Source: Solea solea
Lineage: Eukaryota > Chordata > Actinopteri > Pleuronectiformes > Soleidae
Direction of reading: 5' to 3'
DNA length: 64,000 nt
Assembly: GCF_958295425.1 (NCBI RefSeq)
Contig: NC_081143.1
Span: 11,660,094 to 11,724,093 of the forward strand
Shown: in pieces, positions 1 through 12,322 of the stretch
Layout of the letters: each line of letters starts with the position of its first letter
How positions within the stretch are numbered: position 1 is the first letter of the stretch
Program-made: the position numbers and the translations under genes
Notes under the pieces: model-generated
Seen by the model: the letters and a program-made list of their open reading frames with translations, nothing else
Databases searched by the model: none
Told to the model about the DNA's origin: nothing

Positions 1-2373
1 AAAATCAAGGTTGACCAAAATGCAATGAAATAGCAAAATATAGAACAACACTGACCGCTGTGTACCGCTGTGTACCCTTGTGTCACTCATGCACGAAATG
101 TGACATCACAAAGATCAAATCTGATACTTCGGTTCCTCGTTAAACTCATTGGTGAGAGAAACACACTATTTATTTTACATTATTTACATTATTTATTTCA
201 GGGACCTCATCACAGAAAATCAAAGGCTGTAAACTGTGACATAAAAATTGGACGGTGTGTCCATCAGTGCCTCAAAGCTTTTAGGGGACCTTGTGTCCTA
301 TTCAGGTGAGCCAACCTGCCCTTCACTCCCCCATAATTTGAAAAATGCCCACTGGTAGAAACCTGTTTTAATTTGGCTTTTTGACCAGTGGCAGTGGGAT
401 GGAGGAAGACTATGTTCCTATTTAAATTAATCAGTAGAGAGCCATAACTTCACTTAAATGGTTGCTAGAACATAAAAAATACATATACGGAATTAGCAGT
501 CAAATCTGATCAAATTAATCCTAAAAAGTGATCAGTGGTTTAAAATACAGTTTAACACATGTTGGGGATATTTCCACAGGGTATGCTTCCGTTACATGAG
601 TGAAGTTTCATGAGACCAACCTCTTTCACGGCTTATAGGATTCATTCACCACTGGAAAGATGAATTTTTATTAAAAATCTGTGTAATCTATGTAGTAGAA
701 ATGTGAAATAATATTTGACGTAAGTGCCCTCTTGGCCGAGAAAGGCAGACAATGTATTTTTGGCTCATATAGATGACAATGACTACAGATTGACTTGATT
801 GTAGAATGATAACAACTCCCAGGCCACACCCCCTTCTTACAGAGTGAAGCAGACAGCACTAGTTGTGTAAACACACCAATCCCTGTTAGGCATTAGATGG
901 CAAATAAATGATAGACTTACAAATTACAAACATTCAGAGCAGTGCAAACTGATCGCTGATAGCCTGAAGCCTTATTTCCCAGAGTGACGTCACAGCTGTG
1001 TACGAGTACAACAGAGCGTAGTCATGTGGCATCGTGGGAACAACACTACTGTCAGGGAAGGCCATGTAGGCAATGGGGAGTTTTTCTACGGGTGGGTCTA
1101 AAAAGTGCACCAGTGGTAGGCATGTCACAAAACAAAAAAGGAAGATAGTTCTCGACTCAGGAGAAACTGAGGGAGGGAAGCACAATTATGCAAAAATACT
1201 ACCGCTATTCTCGTAATACAAAGCTAAATGCAAATCGGTGAAGTATTCCTTTAATTCAGAGACCTGACATCTTCAACACTTAGCTTTGGCTCCTCCCTCC
1301 ACAGCACTTGAAGGGATATCAGGAAAGGGCATGATTTTCACATACTCAAATGTCATCTGATCATAAAAAAAAAAAAAAAAAATCTATCTGTTAATGCACA
1401 TTTTAATAGGCCTGTCAGCGGTGCTCTCAAAGTTGCATGCATCACCACTTTTCTGGATCCACGACACAAACACCTGAGCTTTAGGAGTGATGAAGTTAAA
1501 TGAGCTGTTCAGGCAGTGGTGTGTGATCTCCTCTCAAGCAGCCCTTTAGGGGAAGAGATGGTTGCTTTGGAATCAAATGAAAATGAGCTGCAAAGTGATG
1601 CTGCCATAGCAGTCCTGTTGGGTATAACTTTAATGGGAAATGGTCTGTATTTGTAGTGTTTTTTTTAATCTGAAGACCAGTCAAAAAACTCTACACTACA
1701 GTTTTGTGTCATACACCCAATCACATATTTAATTTATTATATTAAACATTAAATTATTATGAATGAAAATAAGCTTGTTTATTGTGCAGGGGGTTCAATT
1801 TGGAACAACTTTTTGTACATTGAGGTGGTGGAGTTTATAACAATACTATAGCCAGCGACAAGGGGCTATTGAGATGTCTTGCCTACACTTTTGAGAGCTG
1901 TCCATCTCTATTTATAGTTATTGGTCAAAAAACCATCTGACCAAGCATCAGTGTAAGATAACTTCATTAGCTCACATTTCAGAAGGGTTAAGTCTGATTT
2001 CTACCTAGTAGCTTGACACTTTTGATAATTGCCAAAACTTAATAAGTTGCTCAATGTTTTCAATTTGTGCTCCAACAAAATGTTTCCATTATCACTGTGT
2101 ACCTGCACACTTCCGTCCAGCTCTTTGAGTTTCCATTCTATCATCCTGATGAGATTTTGAAATAACCTTCACTGAGAGGACAACAGGGGAACACCAACAC
2201 CTCTGTTACTTGTTGGTACAACATTTGGTCCAAGGATTAAAGATGAAATGTCTACCTGGAGACAATCAAACTGTGAGAGGAAAGTGTGACACTTTTTTCT
2301 GTCGATTTCTGTCAAATGTTTTAAAGTATCACTTTACAAAATCAGGCTTTAAGAGCTGATGACCTGAATAAAT
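1..2373. other. Gene-free stretch with repeat fragments
   Basis: No frame here shows a recognisable protein domain, and the open frames are short and AT-driven. It holds a poly-A run near 1366-1382 and a short fragment of a dispersed repeat near 1638-1726. I see no promoter or RNA gene that I can support. Confidence 0.6.
1638..1726. repeat. Fragment of a dispersed teleost repeat
   Basis: The stretch with CTACACTACAGTTTTG and a following CACCCAATCACA resembles the better-preserved copy at 53735-53960, which has TTACACTACAGTTTTGCC and ends CCATTCACACC. A third weak copy lies near 41040-41100. It is probably the non-coding end of a retroelement, but the class cannot be decided here. Confidence 0.5.
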
Positions 2374-2691
2374 GCCAGCATGTCCATGTGGGGCCCATAA
2401 GGGTTATATTCAGGTTGACAGTATGGGTCCTAAGCGGGTTCCTCCGTGGTTTGCCCACTTCAAGCCCATGCCCACTGAGTACTCTTTCCAGGATACCTGT
2501 GCACTAAGTGGGTACTAAGCAAGCATGGTCTTTATTTATGCTATTTATGCAGGTCCCATATGGTTTCAGTAACATGGGCCCCATTAGAAGCGCATGTGGG
2601 CAGAACAAAGGTGGCGCCACCATGGAAACCACAGGGACCCAAATTGTCAACCTGAATGTAACCCTTATGGGACCCACATGGACATGCTGGC
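2374..2691. mobile_element. Palindromic foldback MITE (318 bp)
   Basis: The left arm (2374-2430) begins GCCAGCATGTCCATGTGG and the right arm (2634-2691) ends with its near-perfect reverse complement, CCACATGGACATGCTGGC. The arms are about 57 bp each with only a few mismatches. A second, weaker inverted match (GTGGTTT against AAACCAC) lies further in, so the whole unit could fold into one long hairpin. Open frames on both strands are by-products of the palindrome. No transposase is present. The superfamily is uncertain because no clear target duplication is visible. Confidence 0.75.
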
Positions 2692-3457
2692 TGCTTAAAC
2701 AGTGGTCCCTTAGGTTTCTTAGCACAGTAGGTAGTTGTTGCTGGTGCTGGAGTAGCAATCATTCCACCAAATGATCCTGTATGCGTGTGATTGGTCAGAG
2801 TCAACCATGATTGGACATATTTAGTTGTGTGGCTGTGAACGGAGCCCAGAGATGGAGCAGGAGTCTCATTCTCTCTCAGATCACATCATGTACATTATGC
2901 TGAAAGGTTATTATGGGATTTTTGCTCAATGATGCCACTCCTGTCTACTGCACCTTTAACTGACTTTACAGGTGAACTATGGTCTCATGTCATGGTTCTC
3001 TAGAAAGAGATCAATCCACAAACATCCTCAGCGGTGTCTCATCCGCTCTGCAAATGTTTCCCTCATGTACCCCATCTCAAAAACATGACAGTGCAGACTG
3101 GAGGGGGTAAAAAAAGATAATTTACCATCCCAGGTTGATGAAAAGCAATTTCTGTTTTTATTCACTGCCATATCAGCAGGCAGAGCTGTCACTGTATAAT
3201 CTGGAACTGTTTGTTTGCAAGCACACGAGAAAATGCAGAGACACCAATTACTATAGTCACTGTTGACACTAGAAGCATTGGTGGAGTAAGTGAATAATAA
3301 CAGTGTTGTCACTCCAGATATTTAATACAATAATTATGCACCCTAAAATGGAATATTATGCCTGATCATGGATGTTTGAGAGGAGGCAGAGACCACAATG
3401 TCAATCAAACCTCATGATTTCAGCAAAAGCTTCTGTAAACCACATTCACAAATCTAT

Positions 3458-3965
3458 AGCCCCTTTTCCACTAGAGCGACAGGCCTCACCTCGGCATGAC
3501 AGGGTTATTTTGTGTTTCTATTAGCGATAGTACCTGGTACTTTTTTTTGTACCTGCTCTGGCGAGGTTCTAAGCGAGCTGAGCAGATACTATGCCTCAGA
3601 CTGCCGACCACTGATTGGTCAGGTCACAGGAAGAGGCATGAGGAAGACTTTCAACACAAGAATCAAGCCGAACAATGCCGAACTGTAGATCAGTTAACAA
3701 TCCTAAAAATGTGGGTACATTTCCAACAGTTACCAGGGACATGTCTAAAATCTCATCATTTAACAGAGGAGTTTGGTGTATTTAGTGACAGCACTGCTGA
3801 AAGCCTGCAATTGCAACCAGCGAGCCACATCACAAACCCAAAATCTGCGGCTAACAGCTGGTGCCGCGGCACGGAGTCACATGACAACACTTGTCATGTG
3901 ACTCAACTGGCTGCATTTGATTGGCAAGATTTTGTCAGCCATAGTCAACGTTATGTTTGTATTGC
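3458..3965 (+). mobile_element. Non-autonomous DNA transposon (MITE-like)
   Basis: The segment opens with AGCCCCTTTTCCACTAGAG and runs through ATTAGCGATAGTACCTGGTA and a GCGAGCTGAGCAGATACTA-type block to CACTGATTGGTCAGGTCAC. This order of motifs is familiar from a very common teleost non-autonomous element. The 157-residue frame inside it has no protein-like character. A related end (GGCGCTTTTCCACTATACAG) lies near 56988. The right boundary is not clear. Confidence 0.6.
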
Positions 3966-4261
3966 CTAAAATAGTCACTTTATAGAAATGTTGGCTGAAG
4001 AAGGCCCTCAGGGAGAGAAATAGATTGCACATATAATGAAATAAAAAAATTCCTCAAATAACAGTAAGACAGTCATTACTGTATACATTGAAGGGTTTGA
4101 GCTCTATGTGGCTGCAAATATGTCTCCAGTTACTGATAACATTGATACTGTAAATAGACTACAATCACTGTTGATGCCTCAACACTAAACTTTTGCACGA
4201 ACAGAATCATCTTTGTGGTGGAAATAATTCATTATCATAAGGAATTTCAAAAAGTTAACCA

Positions 4262-4500
4262 ATCGTGTCTTCAATCGCAACTTCTTTACGGAAACAGAAG
4301 TTTGTGTTGCTTTGAAAATCACTCTTCTTGCACCAGAATCCACTGAGAAAAATTAAGTTTTTTAACGTTTCTAATACTTATGTCACAAAATAACACATTT
4401 GAACTTTCTAATGGAGGCAGCAATAGATCAACAATTCCTGTGTGCCATGATGTAAAAAACAAAAAAATCAGCTTATCTACTGCCTTATCTACTGGTCAAA
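4262..4500. repeat. Dispersed repeat family A, copy 1
   Basis: It contains CACAAAATAACACATTTGAA followed by an ATGGAGGCAGCA block. The same order recurs at 13300-13470 and, more diverged, at 37462-37560, with a related end near 21340-21440. The family is likely a non-coding DNA element. No coding capacity is seen. Confidence 0.6.
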
Positions 4501-6230
4501 CACCAACTACTTCATTCAAATTTCACCAGTATGTAACCCTTTTGTTATGATGTAATAACTGAGCACAGGTAAATGATGATCGATACTAATAAATGGACCA
4601 ATAACGAAAGATTACAAGGTACGAGCCCTTCATTTTTAAATGTCCAAAAGACACAGGAAACACTGGTTGGAGTTTTTGTGTGGCCACTTGTTATTAGGAA
4701 GCATTAACACATAGAATTTACAACAGTTATGTTACACAAAACATTTGATAAAAATTTAAAATAATAAAGCTGGCAAAAAACAAAACCCTCTGTCCTAAAG
4801 TTATTGTTGGGGCCCTTTTGTCAGTTGTGTCTGATCAGTGTCGGTGTATTGGGGTGTATTTGTTCTGTCCTACCACACAGTCCATGGGGAAGGGGAAAAT
4901 CCACAAATCTTTCACCAGTATCGGGGTTCAGTATCAGTAGATCCAATGTCGCTCACCACCCAGCTCACTCTGGGGAAGAATCTCCAGATCTCTGGAAACC
5001 TCACACGAAAGGATGTTGCTGGGACCTCCTTTAAAGATGTCACCAGGACAAAAAACTTGACCTACAAACAGGTCAAATAACATGTTGAAGTATCGCCAAT
5101 CAATAACACTCCTTTGCATTAACTGGCTTAAATCATGTTCAAAAAGTTTAGTTGTACAACAAAAATCTATCCTCAATTCAAGTATTCATTTGCAGTTGTG
5201 AAACTATAAATTTACATTCAAAGTTTATAATTATATTCATGCATTCAAACAACTGTAGTTTACTAGTAACTAGTAACAACCAAAATATAATTTTACAAAA
5301 ATAACAAAATATTAGTTTAATTTGGTAGAAAATTTGGTAGAAAATGACATTAAATGCAGAGAAATGACATGGTAACTTAGAGGCATTAAGGCTTAACATG
5401 CTTAATTCTCTCTTCTTTCCCCGGTAACAGTAAGAGAATACACTAAAAACTGACCTCTGTAATTACCACAATCATAAAATAAACATCTATCAAATAATCT
5501 CACAACATCTCATTTTTTTAACATAAGTATGAAACAACAATTTAAGAAAATGACATCCTCCTTTGTAAACAACAAAATAAAATCATCAGCATTTCAATAA
5601 ATTGCATATAACACCAATTGACTATGCTAACACAGTGGCTAAACTTAGCATAGCAAAACATCGTATCAGGTGGCTAACACCATTAGCACCTTTCCATGGC
5701 TATCTGCGCCGATTAACATAACTATCAGCTGCCTTACAAGCAACCGAACAGGTTACACATGAATATCAGAAGCATTACAAACAACCGAACATGTTAAAGA
5801 ATGTTTTAACTCACCGAGAGATCAAGGTACTTCACCTCACCAGATCAGGGAGCATACTCCCGTCTCTCACGCTGCTCTATAAAGTTTAAACGTAACAGTA
5901 CAGCGATCAACAACTGTTTAACATCATCAAGAATTAATATAACTTTTACAGATTATTTTCATATCTTACCCGGATGCCACAGATTTTTATCCTGTTACTC
6001 TTGACAGCACACGAGGCAGCAAATGTAAACATGACCGCAAACGCGACCCCAAACAGGAAGTGATGTCAGGACGATTTCAAAATAAAATGAATTATTTACG
6101 AATCATCTTTTCTTCAAAATAAAAAATGAAATGAAATTTTTATTTATTTCAAAATAAAATAGGTTGCTTTCAAGATTTGTAAAGACTTTATAATGACTTT
6201 TTTTTAATGAATTTAATGAAAGACGACTTG
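4500..6230. other. AT-rich intergenic DNA, possible old transposon
   Basis: No protein-like frame is present. A pair of imperfect direct repeats sharing CAACCGAACA lies near 5735-5795. A more GC-rich end (5990-6070), with GCAAACGCGACC and AACAGGAAGTGATGTCA, resembles the edge of a fish DNA transposon or a decayed promoter. Neither reading can be decided from sequence alone. Confidence 0.35.
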
Positions 6231-6234
6231 CTCT

Positions 6235-6350
6235 ACCACTTCAGTGAGTGCACATATCTCAGGCTGGTTGTTGGTGCAGGGCATGTCAGTTCCTCTGACA
6301 ACCATACTTTGAAGAAAAACAAAACACTAAACTATCCCTTAAAGTCCATA
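6235..6350 (+). repeat. Dispersed repeat family B, copy 1
   Basis: The block CTCAGGCTGGTTGTTGGTGC recurs as CTCAGGCTGGTTCTCAGTGC near 37940 and in reverse complement near 21235-21290. Copies differ by scattered substitutions and lack coding potential. Confidence 0.5.
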
Positions 6351-6754
6351 AATCAGCAGCCATACATAACAAAGCAGATGCAATAGCAGCATAAGCAAAA
6401 GAAGCCTTGAGCCATTGTTTTGATATTAATGATTCTGAAAAGGACAAATTGTGGTGTTAGATTTACAGATAGTGTTAATGCAAGAAAAAACACACACACA
6501 CACAATGGTGTAAGTGAATGCAAATTAAGTAGAAATACATGGGGGTTAATGGATGAGGCTGCTGCTTTAAGATTCGACTGCAGTGAAGCGTATCATGTTT
6601 TAAGTCCCTGTGCCTTTCTGCTGAGCCAAAAGCAACATTACAGTGTTGACACTAAATAAAGTAACTGAGCTTTCTCCTTAGACAAACACAGCATATGTCA
6701 AACAGGCAAATACAACAAGGCCACTGTGGAAAGGAAACACACACCGGTCAACCT

Positions 6755-7055
6755 GGGGCGGCAGAGCTGTTGCTTCTCCAGTGGCTGCCCCATCCCTCTG
6801 GAACTCCCTCCTGAAATCACAGACTGCTCAGCAGTTTGATGGGATAAAAGCTTCTGGCTCCTCCCCACCCCTGCGCTGCCTCTGTATACACACACATGCT
6901 CCTTCAGTCTGAAGTTTGCACTATAAATACTGTTCAACAGAGACAGGCTTTCTTTGTGTAAGCTGGCTCAACACAAGCCTCAGTCAGATGTGACCTCACC
7001 CTGACATCATCGCATTGTTTATTTGAGTAATGACAATAAAGTTGAATCTCATTCC
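6755..7055 (+). pseudogene. LINE (L2/CR1-like) C-terminal and 3' end fragment
   Basis: The plus strand reads VAAPSLWNSL, the signature found near the C-terminus of L2/CR1-like fish LINE reverse transcriptase proteins (usually AAP.LWNSLP). A shift occurs soon after, so the frame is broken. About 270 bp on, the fragment closes with GACAATAAAGTTGAATCT, the style of 3' end seen in these elements. It is a 5'-truncated dead copy. Confidence 0.7.
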
Positions 7056-7134
7056 ATTTGAGAATTTTGAAAAAAACATGGATGTAAGCTAGCAAGACCA
7101 GTCAATAACAACACTCTACAGGGTATTTGGGGCA

Positions 7135-7310
7135 AACAAACAGTGTAGCAACATATTGACAGTTAAAAATTAAACAATAGTATGCATACGACTGATTTAC
7201 TGTGAAACATGACAAACGTGCTATTAATGATAAAAGTAGCAGTGTTTGTAAGGTGGCAGCTATCTTGGAATACCATGTCAGGATTGGTGAGGTTGCTCCA
7301 AGAGTCCAGA
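7135..7310 (+). repeat. Diverged copy of repeat family C
   Basis: The order TTTACTGTGAAACA, AAAAGTAGCAGTGTTTGTA, GGTGGCAGCTATC and GAGGTTGCTCC matches the family whose best copies are at 47990-48204 and 49453-49666. It is more diverged than those two. Confidence 0.6.
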
Positions 7311-7400
7311 GGGTTTTTACCTGACCTTGGATATTTCGTTGTATTCTACAAATGGAGCACAATAAGAGTACCACAATGGTGGTTATAAACTGTGAGACTG

Positions 7401-7428
7401 AGGAGGAGGGAGGGAGGGAGGGAGGGTG
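7401..7428 (+). repeat. GGGA microsatellite, G-quadruplex-capable
   Basis: Five consecutive GGGA units follow GAGGA on the plus strand. Four or more GGG runs separated by single A residues satisfy the usual G-quadruplex pattern. Confidence 0.85.
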
Positions 7429-8804
7429 GTTTGGTGAATAAATTTAAGCTAAGTTGAACTATGTTTAAGTGCTTTGAACTGTGATAAAGAAGGAAGGGGA
7501 TGCTTTCTATGGAGAGCAGCATTGCACCTCTCAGTGTACAGCCTGCTGGAAATTATTCGAAAAGATCTTGCTTTGTTGACCTATTTTTATTTTCAACATA
7601 GTTCACAAAAGGGATGTTTGTCATTTGACTTTATTTCTGCACACAATTGACCAAATGTTGCCATATAAATAAGTCCCTCCCATGTATTACTAAATCATTT
7701 ATAGAGGTCATTTATAATTTAAATGGCAACATACATAAACAGTGAATATATTTTTGTAGTTTTCCAGACAGAAGTTCTTTAACAAATGTTGTTCTTAAAC
7801 CATCATCATATTTTACTTAGGGTCACATGAAGGCTTGGGCCAGCCCTGTGAACCTGTGATATATTCTCTGAGATGAGAGGCGGTATCATTCATTGATCTG
7901 TAAATTTAACATATCTTGCTAACCACTAATCTCATTTTGCAGTATTGTTTGAGATGAAGGGTGCAGCATACAAACTCACTTACGCACAGCAACTTTAATG
8001 TTCAAAATGGTGTTTTTTTTGTTTTGTTTTTATATGTTAGAATGTATTTTCTTGTGATTTTAACCATAAAGTTCATGAATTACTATTGTTTTGACAAATA
8101 GAGTTTCTGTCTTTGCTTAGGTCCACTTAATTGCTGTACTTTGATGGATAACCATCATTTGTTTGATTGCTGCCAAGTTAAGAGTAGACCTGATTTCATG
8201 CAGCACCTTTGCCCTGTGAGCAACTCTTCAGTGACACGATTACCAAATCTTATGGCTAAAGTCAAGCCTCACCTCTTGGCCTCCTACGATCATGTTTTAA
8301 CAATGCCTTTGACTTCATAATGAAGTATTATGAAGCCTAAGTAATGAAGTGGCGGTGAAAGGCCCTTGTATAGTTTTTCCCAAGCCCTTAACACAGAGCC
8401 CTGACCTTTTTAACCAGCAGAATTAATTGGGCTGGTCTAACCTTTTAGTGGCCAGCTGTGAAATGAGACCAGCGTTCCCGGGTCGTCTCATTATACCACT
8501 CTAGCTTTGGAGTGTTCTTATACCCCTTTAGTTTGGGGGCAGAGCAACAAGGCAGTGACTCAGATGGGGAATAACTTCCAGGTCAGCCCAACTGAGCCTT
8601 TAGACAAAGAGGTGAGATACTCTTCACAGTCACAGTGTTTAGAGTCACGGTCAGTGTTTTAGTCCATCGCACGCACATATTGAATGGTTTCCTATTGAAG
8701 TAATTGATCATGGTTCTAGAAACTTACAAATGTGGCAATTCTTTCAATGAGATTCAAGAAATGAAAAGCTGGAGAAAGGGAAGGAATAAGGAGAATGTAA
8801 TGCA

Positions 8805-8905
8805 CCATTACACGTTGCAGTAGTCGAGGCGGGAGATGACCAAAGCCTGTACTAGAAGCTGGGTAGTCTTTTTGGTTAGGTACGGCCTGATTTTTTTTAA
8901 TCAAA
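8805..8905 (+). pseudogene. Short transposon-derived fragment
   Basis: The plus-strand reading includes SRREMTKACTRSWVVFLVRY. I associate this block (KACTRSWVV.LVRYGLI) with a frequent teleost transposon-derived sequence. It is only about 30 codons and has an upstream stop. The family assignment is from memory and weak. Confidence 0.4.
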
Positions 8906-9106
8906 AGGCACCTGTTTGGTATCGTTTATTGGATTGGATGATTGACGTCTGAAGAAACTAGACAAATTGGTAATTTAACAATTTATTCATTTAACAAACA
9001 GGGGCCTCAGTAGTATGTGGAAGAACAACCTGGCACCTCCTCCCCATACTGGGCACCTGGGGTTTATCAGAGACTACCTTCAGAATTAGGGAGTGGTGAG
9101 GATGGA

Positions 9107-9262
9107 ATGGCCTGTCCCGACCTCAACCCCATTGAACACTTCTGGGCACAGAAGTGCAGTCTGGGCACAACCACATTGTCTGACTTGTGACAAATGCTGA
9201 TTGAAGAATGGGATGCCATCACACAGCAGTGCGTGACTAAGCTGGTGACCGGCATGAGGATT
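9107..9262 (+). pseudogene. Tc1-like transposase C-terminal remnant
   Basis: The frame starting at 9107 reads MACPDLNPIEHFWA, the motif around the last catalytic acidic residue of Tc1/mariner transposases (PDLNPIEH.W). It goes on to MLIEEWDAITQQCVTKLVTGMR-type sequence, which matches the usual LI.EW..IPQ..L..L..SMR tail. An in-frame TGA separates the two parts, and nothing upstream restores the DDE core, so this is an inactive fragment. Confidence 0.85.
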
Positions 9263-9714
9263 ATTATTACATTACAGCATAGTTTATTACTGCACAGTGT
9301 AGGAAACTACAATGCAGTGTGCTGCGGAGATTTTGATTATCAGGTGAGACAACCAAGGATGAAGTTGTCAGTGATGATTTAAGTTGAAAAGCTTTAATGA
9401 AGGCAACTCAGATCCGAGGAGAACTGAGAATGCCAAACATGAACCATGAGATGTTAACAGTTGGGCATCTTCTGTCATTCTGCCAGTGAATCTCAGTGTT
9501 AAGGTATATCTAAGATTTGGAGGAGAGGAGGAGAGGCATCAAGTCAAGAAGTCTGGCGCCTTCCTCTGCTGATACCTAGAGTCGACCTTGGGGAGGACTG
9601 CGTGGTTGAGTTATCGGTCCTTTGCCCCAGTAAAGTCAGGTTCAACAAATATAATGAGGAACACTCTGTAGACAAATTATGGGTGCCAGGGTTACACAGA
9701 GGCCTTTGTGATTT

Positions 9715-9885
9715 ACCAGTTTACATTACAGTACAGTGCAGTATATAAAAGTAATCAAAGTACTGTGTAGTACAGCACAGAGTAGTACTTTACATTAAGG
9801 CACACTGAAGTACAGTACATTACACTATAGTACATTTCAATATGGTACATTACAGTATAGCACATTACATCACATTATACATACT
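9715..9885. repeat. Degenerate ACATTACAGTAT minisatellite
   Basis: Variants of ACATTACAGTA, TAGTACATT and CAGTACA recur about every 10-20 bp across the stretch. Units are too diverged for one clean period. No coding or RNA signal is seen. Confidence 0.75.
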
Positions 9886-11750
9886 CTTAACCACAAGCTA
9901 CACTCAGCATGAATGGATGCAGTTTCTTTTCTTTTTTTCTGCTTCACTTGAGTGGCAATGTCTTTGTCCCTGGCAGCCGCCTGAATTGCAGTCTGCATCA
10001 ACAATGTGATGTTTAGTTCACAGAGTATTAACCAGACTTATTCCTGCGCTGTCTGATGAGCTGCTTATCCCTACTTAGCGCCTTGTGATTTCTCTCTCTC
10101 TCTCGTGCGCTTTTCGAGGGCATTTTCCATCTCTAAGAGACAACCTGTGAAAAGGCAAACCGGCAGTAACTGGATCAAATACACGTACAGTCATTCAGCT
10201 AAATGCAGGGCTGGCTGCAGCTGAAATGAGGAGTTGAAGCTCACAGAAAAGTAGCTGATAGTTGGATGCTCACTGAGTCCCTTTCAACATGTGAACAAAA
10301 TCCTCCTCTGCGTGTGCTCATTGCTTTATGAGATGATTCATGCATGATTCATAGTAGAACAGCGGTATTTATGGGATGGATTCAGCCTGACTGGGTAATT
10401 ACACAGTGGATATTGTCTTTCCTTTTTGTTTCTCCCCATTGCATCCTCTTCAAGGCCTAAAGAATATTCTTCATTTGTGATTACATCCTCAAGTGGCACA
10501 CTGACATCCATACCTCCACTAAATTCCAAACACAAACCAATAAACTCTCAAATTGTGTGCCAGGCTTTGTCAGTACAATTCAACTTGAAGAATAAAATAT
10601 AACCCTACTTTATATGCTAAAGATTTAGTCTAGGTAAGAAGGCCTTATCTATATGCAAATTATAAGTTATCAACTACAATAACTGTTGAACGTGGTGTCT
10701 CCAAACACGCAATTGCCTTCATTTGTCAGGCTGCCAGGGTGGCCCAGTTTTAGACGCAAAGCATTCAATCACAAGGGTGATGCCAGCAAATGCAGACAAA
10801 TAGTCCACAGGTAAAAAAAAAAAAACAACAACAAAAAAAAAAAAGATAGAGGGGAAGCATTATCACGGTAGTGATGATAATGAGCCTTGATTGTGCCGCC
10901 CACTTCATCTGTAAAGAGAATGATAGTCAAAAGAAAATGAAAAACCCATCTGTAATGCTAATTGAAACCACTTTCCTCACATGGCACGGGGAATTGTGTG
11001 CTTTAAGAAAAGAGGAGGAAGTTTGTCCTTGAAAGGACACTGATGCTGCCCAAGGTTCTGCAGAGAGACATGTGGGAGACGTCATTTCAAAATAATGACT
11101 GGCATTTTTGTGTATACTGTCAGCGCACATCTCATTGTACACCACTTATTTTGCATGGCCCCCGGGGCTGCTCCTTTCATAAGGCTCACTGCTGCCACAA
11201 GACAAGGCTACAGCATCTATGTGGAAATATGGTAATCACTCTGGTGCTTAATAACTTCAAGCATCATCAGGGTGGATGTTGAGGGCTGCCTGGAATCAGG
11301 AGTGTGGGTGGGAGGATGGATGGGGATGGGGAGACCCACCCAGACAGTCACTGTTTTGAAAAAGAAAATCCATAATGAATACATAACAAGCACATTCTGT
11401 TCATATAGACAGTGCTGTGTGCTGTTCTCATAAAAAATGGAGCTATTTTCCATTTTTACAAATCACAAAAAAATAAAATGTTAACTTGACTTTAAGGTAA
11501 ATAGGTTCAACGTTTCAAAAGCGACATAATTCACAAGTATTTGAAGCAACATTCTCACCAGGACAAAGAATGGCTGTGGCAGTTCAGGACTAGTGCACAA
11601 CCAAACGCTGCTTGCAGTGTTGCAGTGATGTTATGTTGACATCCAAGCGTGTTTATGTTTATTCATTCATTCAGAAAAGGGAAATTGCACATGAAGTAAT
11701 TTAAAGCACTTTTCTGGTATTTCCTCCACGGGAGCAGAAAACAAAACTGA
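9886..11750. other. Unique non-coding DNA, candidate regulatory sequence
   Basis: Apart from a CT run near 10090-10103 and an A-rich run at 10807-10845, this part looks single-copy and lacks the repeat families seen elsewhere. Open frames up to 90 codons show no domain. The lack of transposon debris over more than 1.5 kb would fit a conserved non-coding element, but conservation cannot be judged here. Confidence 0.35.
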
Positions 11751-11751
11751 A

Positions 11752-11800
11752 CCAGTTTCAATAGGGTTCTTGCAACCTTGTTGCTCGAACCCTAATAAAA
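11752..11800 (+). repeat. Isolated copy of the 59-bp unit
   Basis: AGTTTCAATAGGGTTCTTGC followed by TTGCTCGAACCCTAATAAAA matches the repeat unit tandemly arranged at 43391-43600. Only one unit is present. Confidence 0.75.
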
Positions 11801-12254
11801 GCATCAAACACAAAAAAAGGAGGCGTATATGGATATCTAGGAATGTTATTTGTTGATCCAGGTGTAAATCGTCCCAGTTTTGAGTAAAGCATTGACATTA
11901 TACATGTTGTGATACAAATCACTGTATCTACTGACTCTCTTTCAAATTTCAACTCATATTTGACCATTTTGCCGTTTAATTTCTTCGACCATTCATTACT
12001 TCAAGCTTTTCTCACCTTCTTGTCGAATCAGCCCAACGCTCATTGTCCCAAACTCCTTTTATGAATGCTGGAGCTGTCTGTACTGGTGTGAGTGATTGAG
12101 AGACTCGTCTCACAGCTGCAATTCAGTGACACATTTTACTACCAGTCCATGCCCCCCTGCACTGTTTCCTATTCTCCCTCTCTCCTCCTCTCCCTCAATT
12201 AGCCTCAGAAGAGGGGGGTTCAGTTAACCCTTTTATGAACACCAGCATGCAATA

Positions 12255-12322
12255 ATGCCTGTGGCACCCCCTGTGGCCCTCATGTGGAGAATAAAGCGAT
12301 AGACAATGAATGAATGTAAACA
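12255..12322 (+). mobile_element. SINE 3' tail fragment
   Basis: GGAGAATAAAGCGATAGACA followed by ATGAATGAATG is the tail of the tRNA-headed SINE seen nearly complete at 41636-41998, here in plus orientation. The head and body are missing. Confidence 0.7.

Noticed and set aside
2504..2804. Three overlapping frames on both strands
   Set aside because: They result from the palindromic element and have no protein character.
3496..3969. 157-codon open frame
   Set aside because: It lies inside a recognised non-autonomous element, has no domain and reads through its non-coding motifs.
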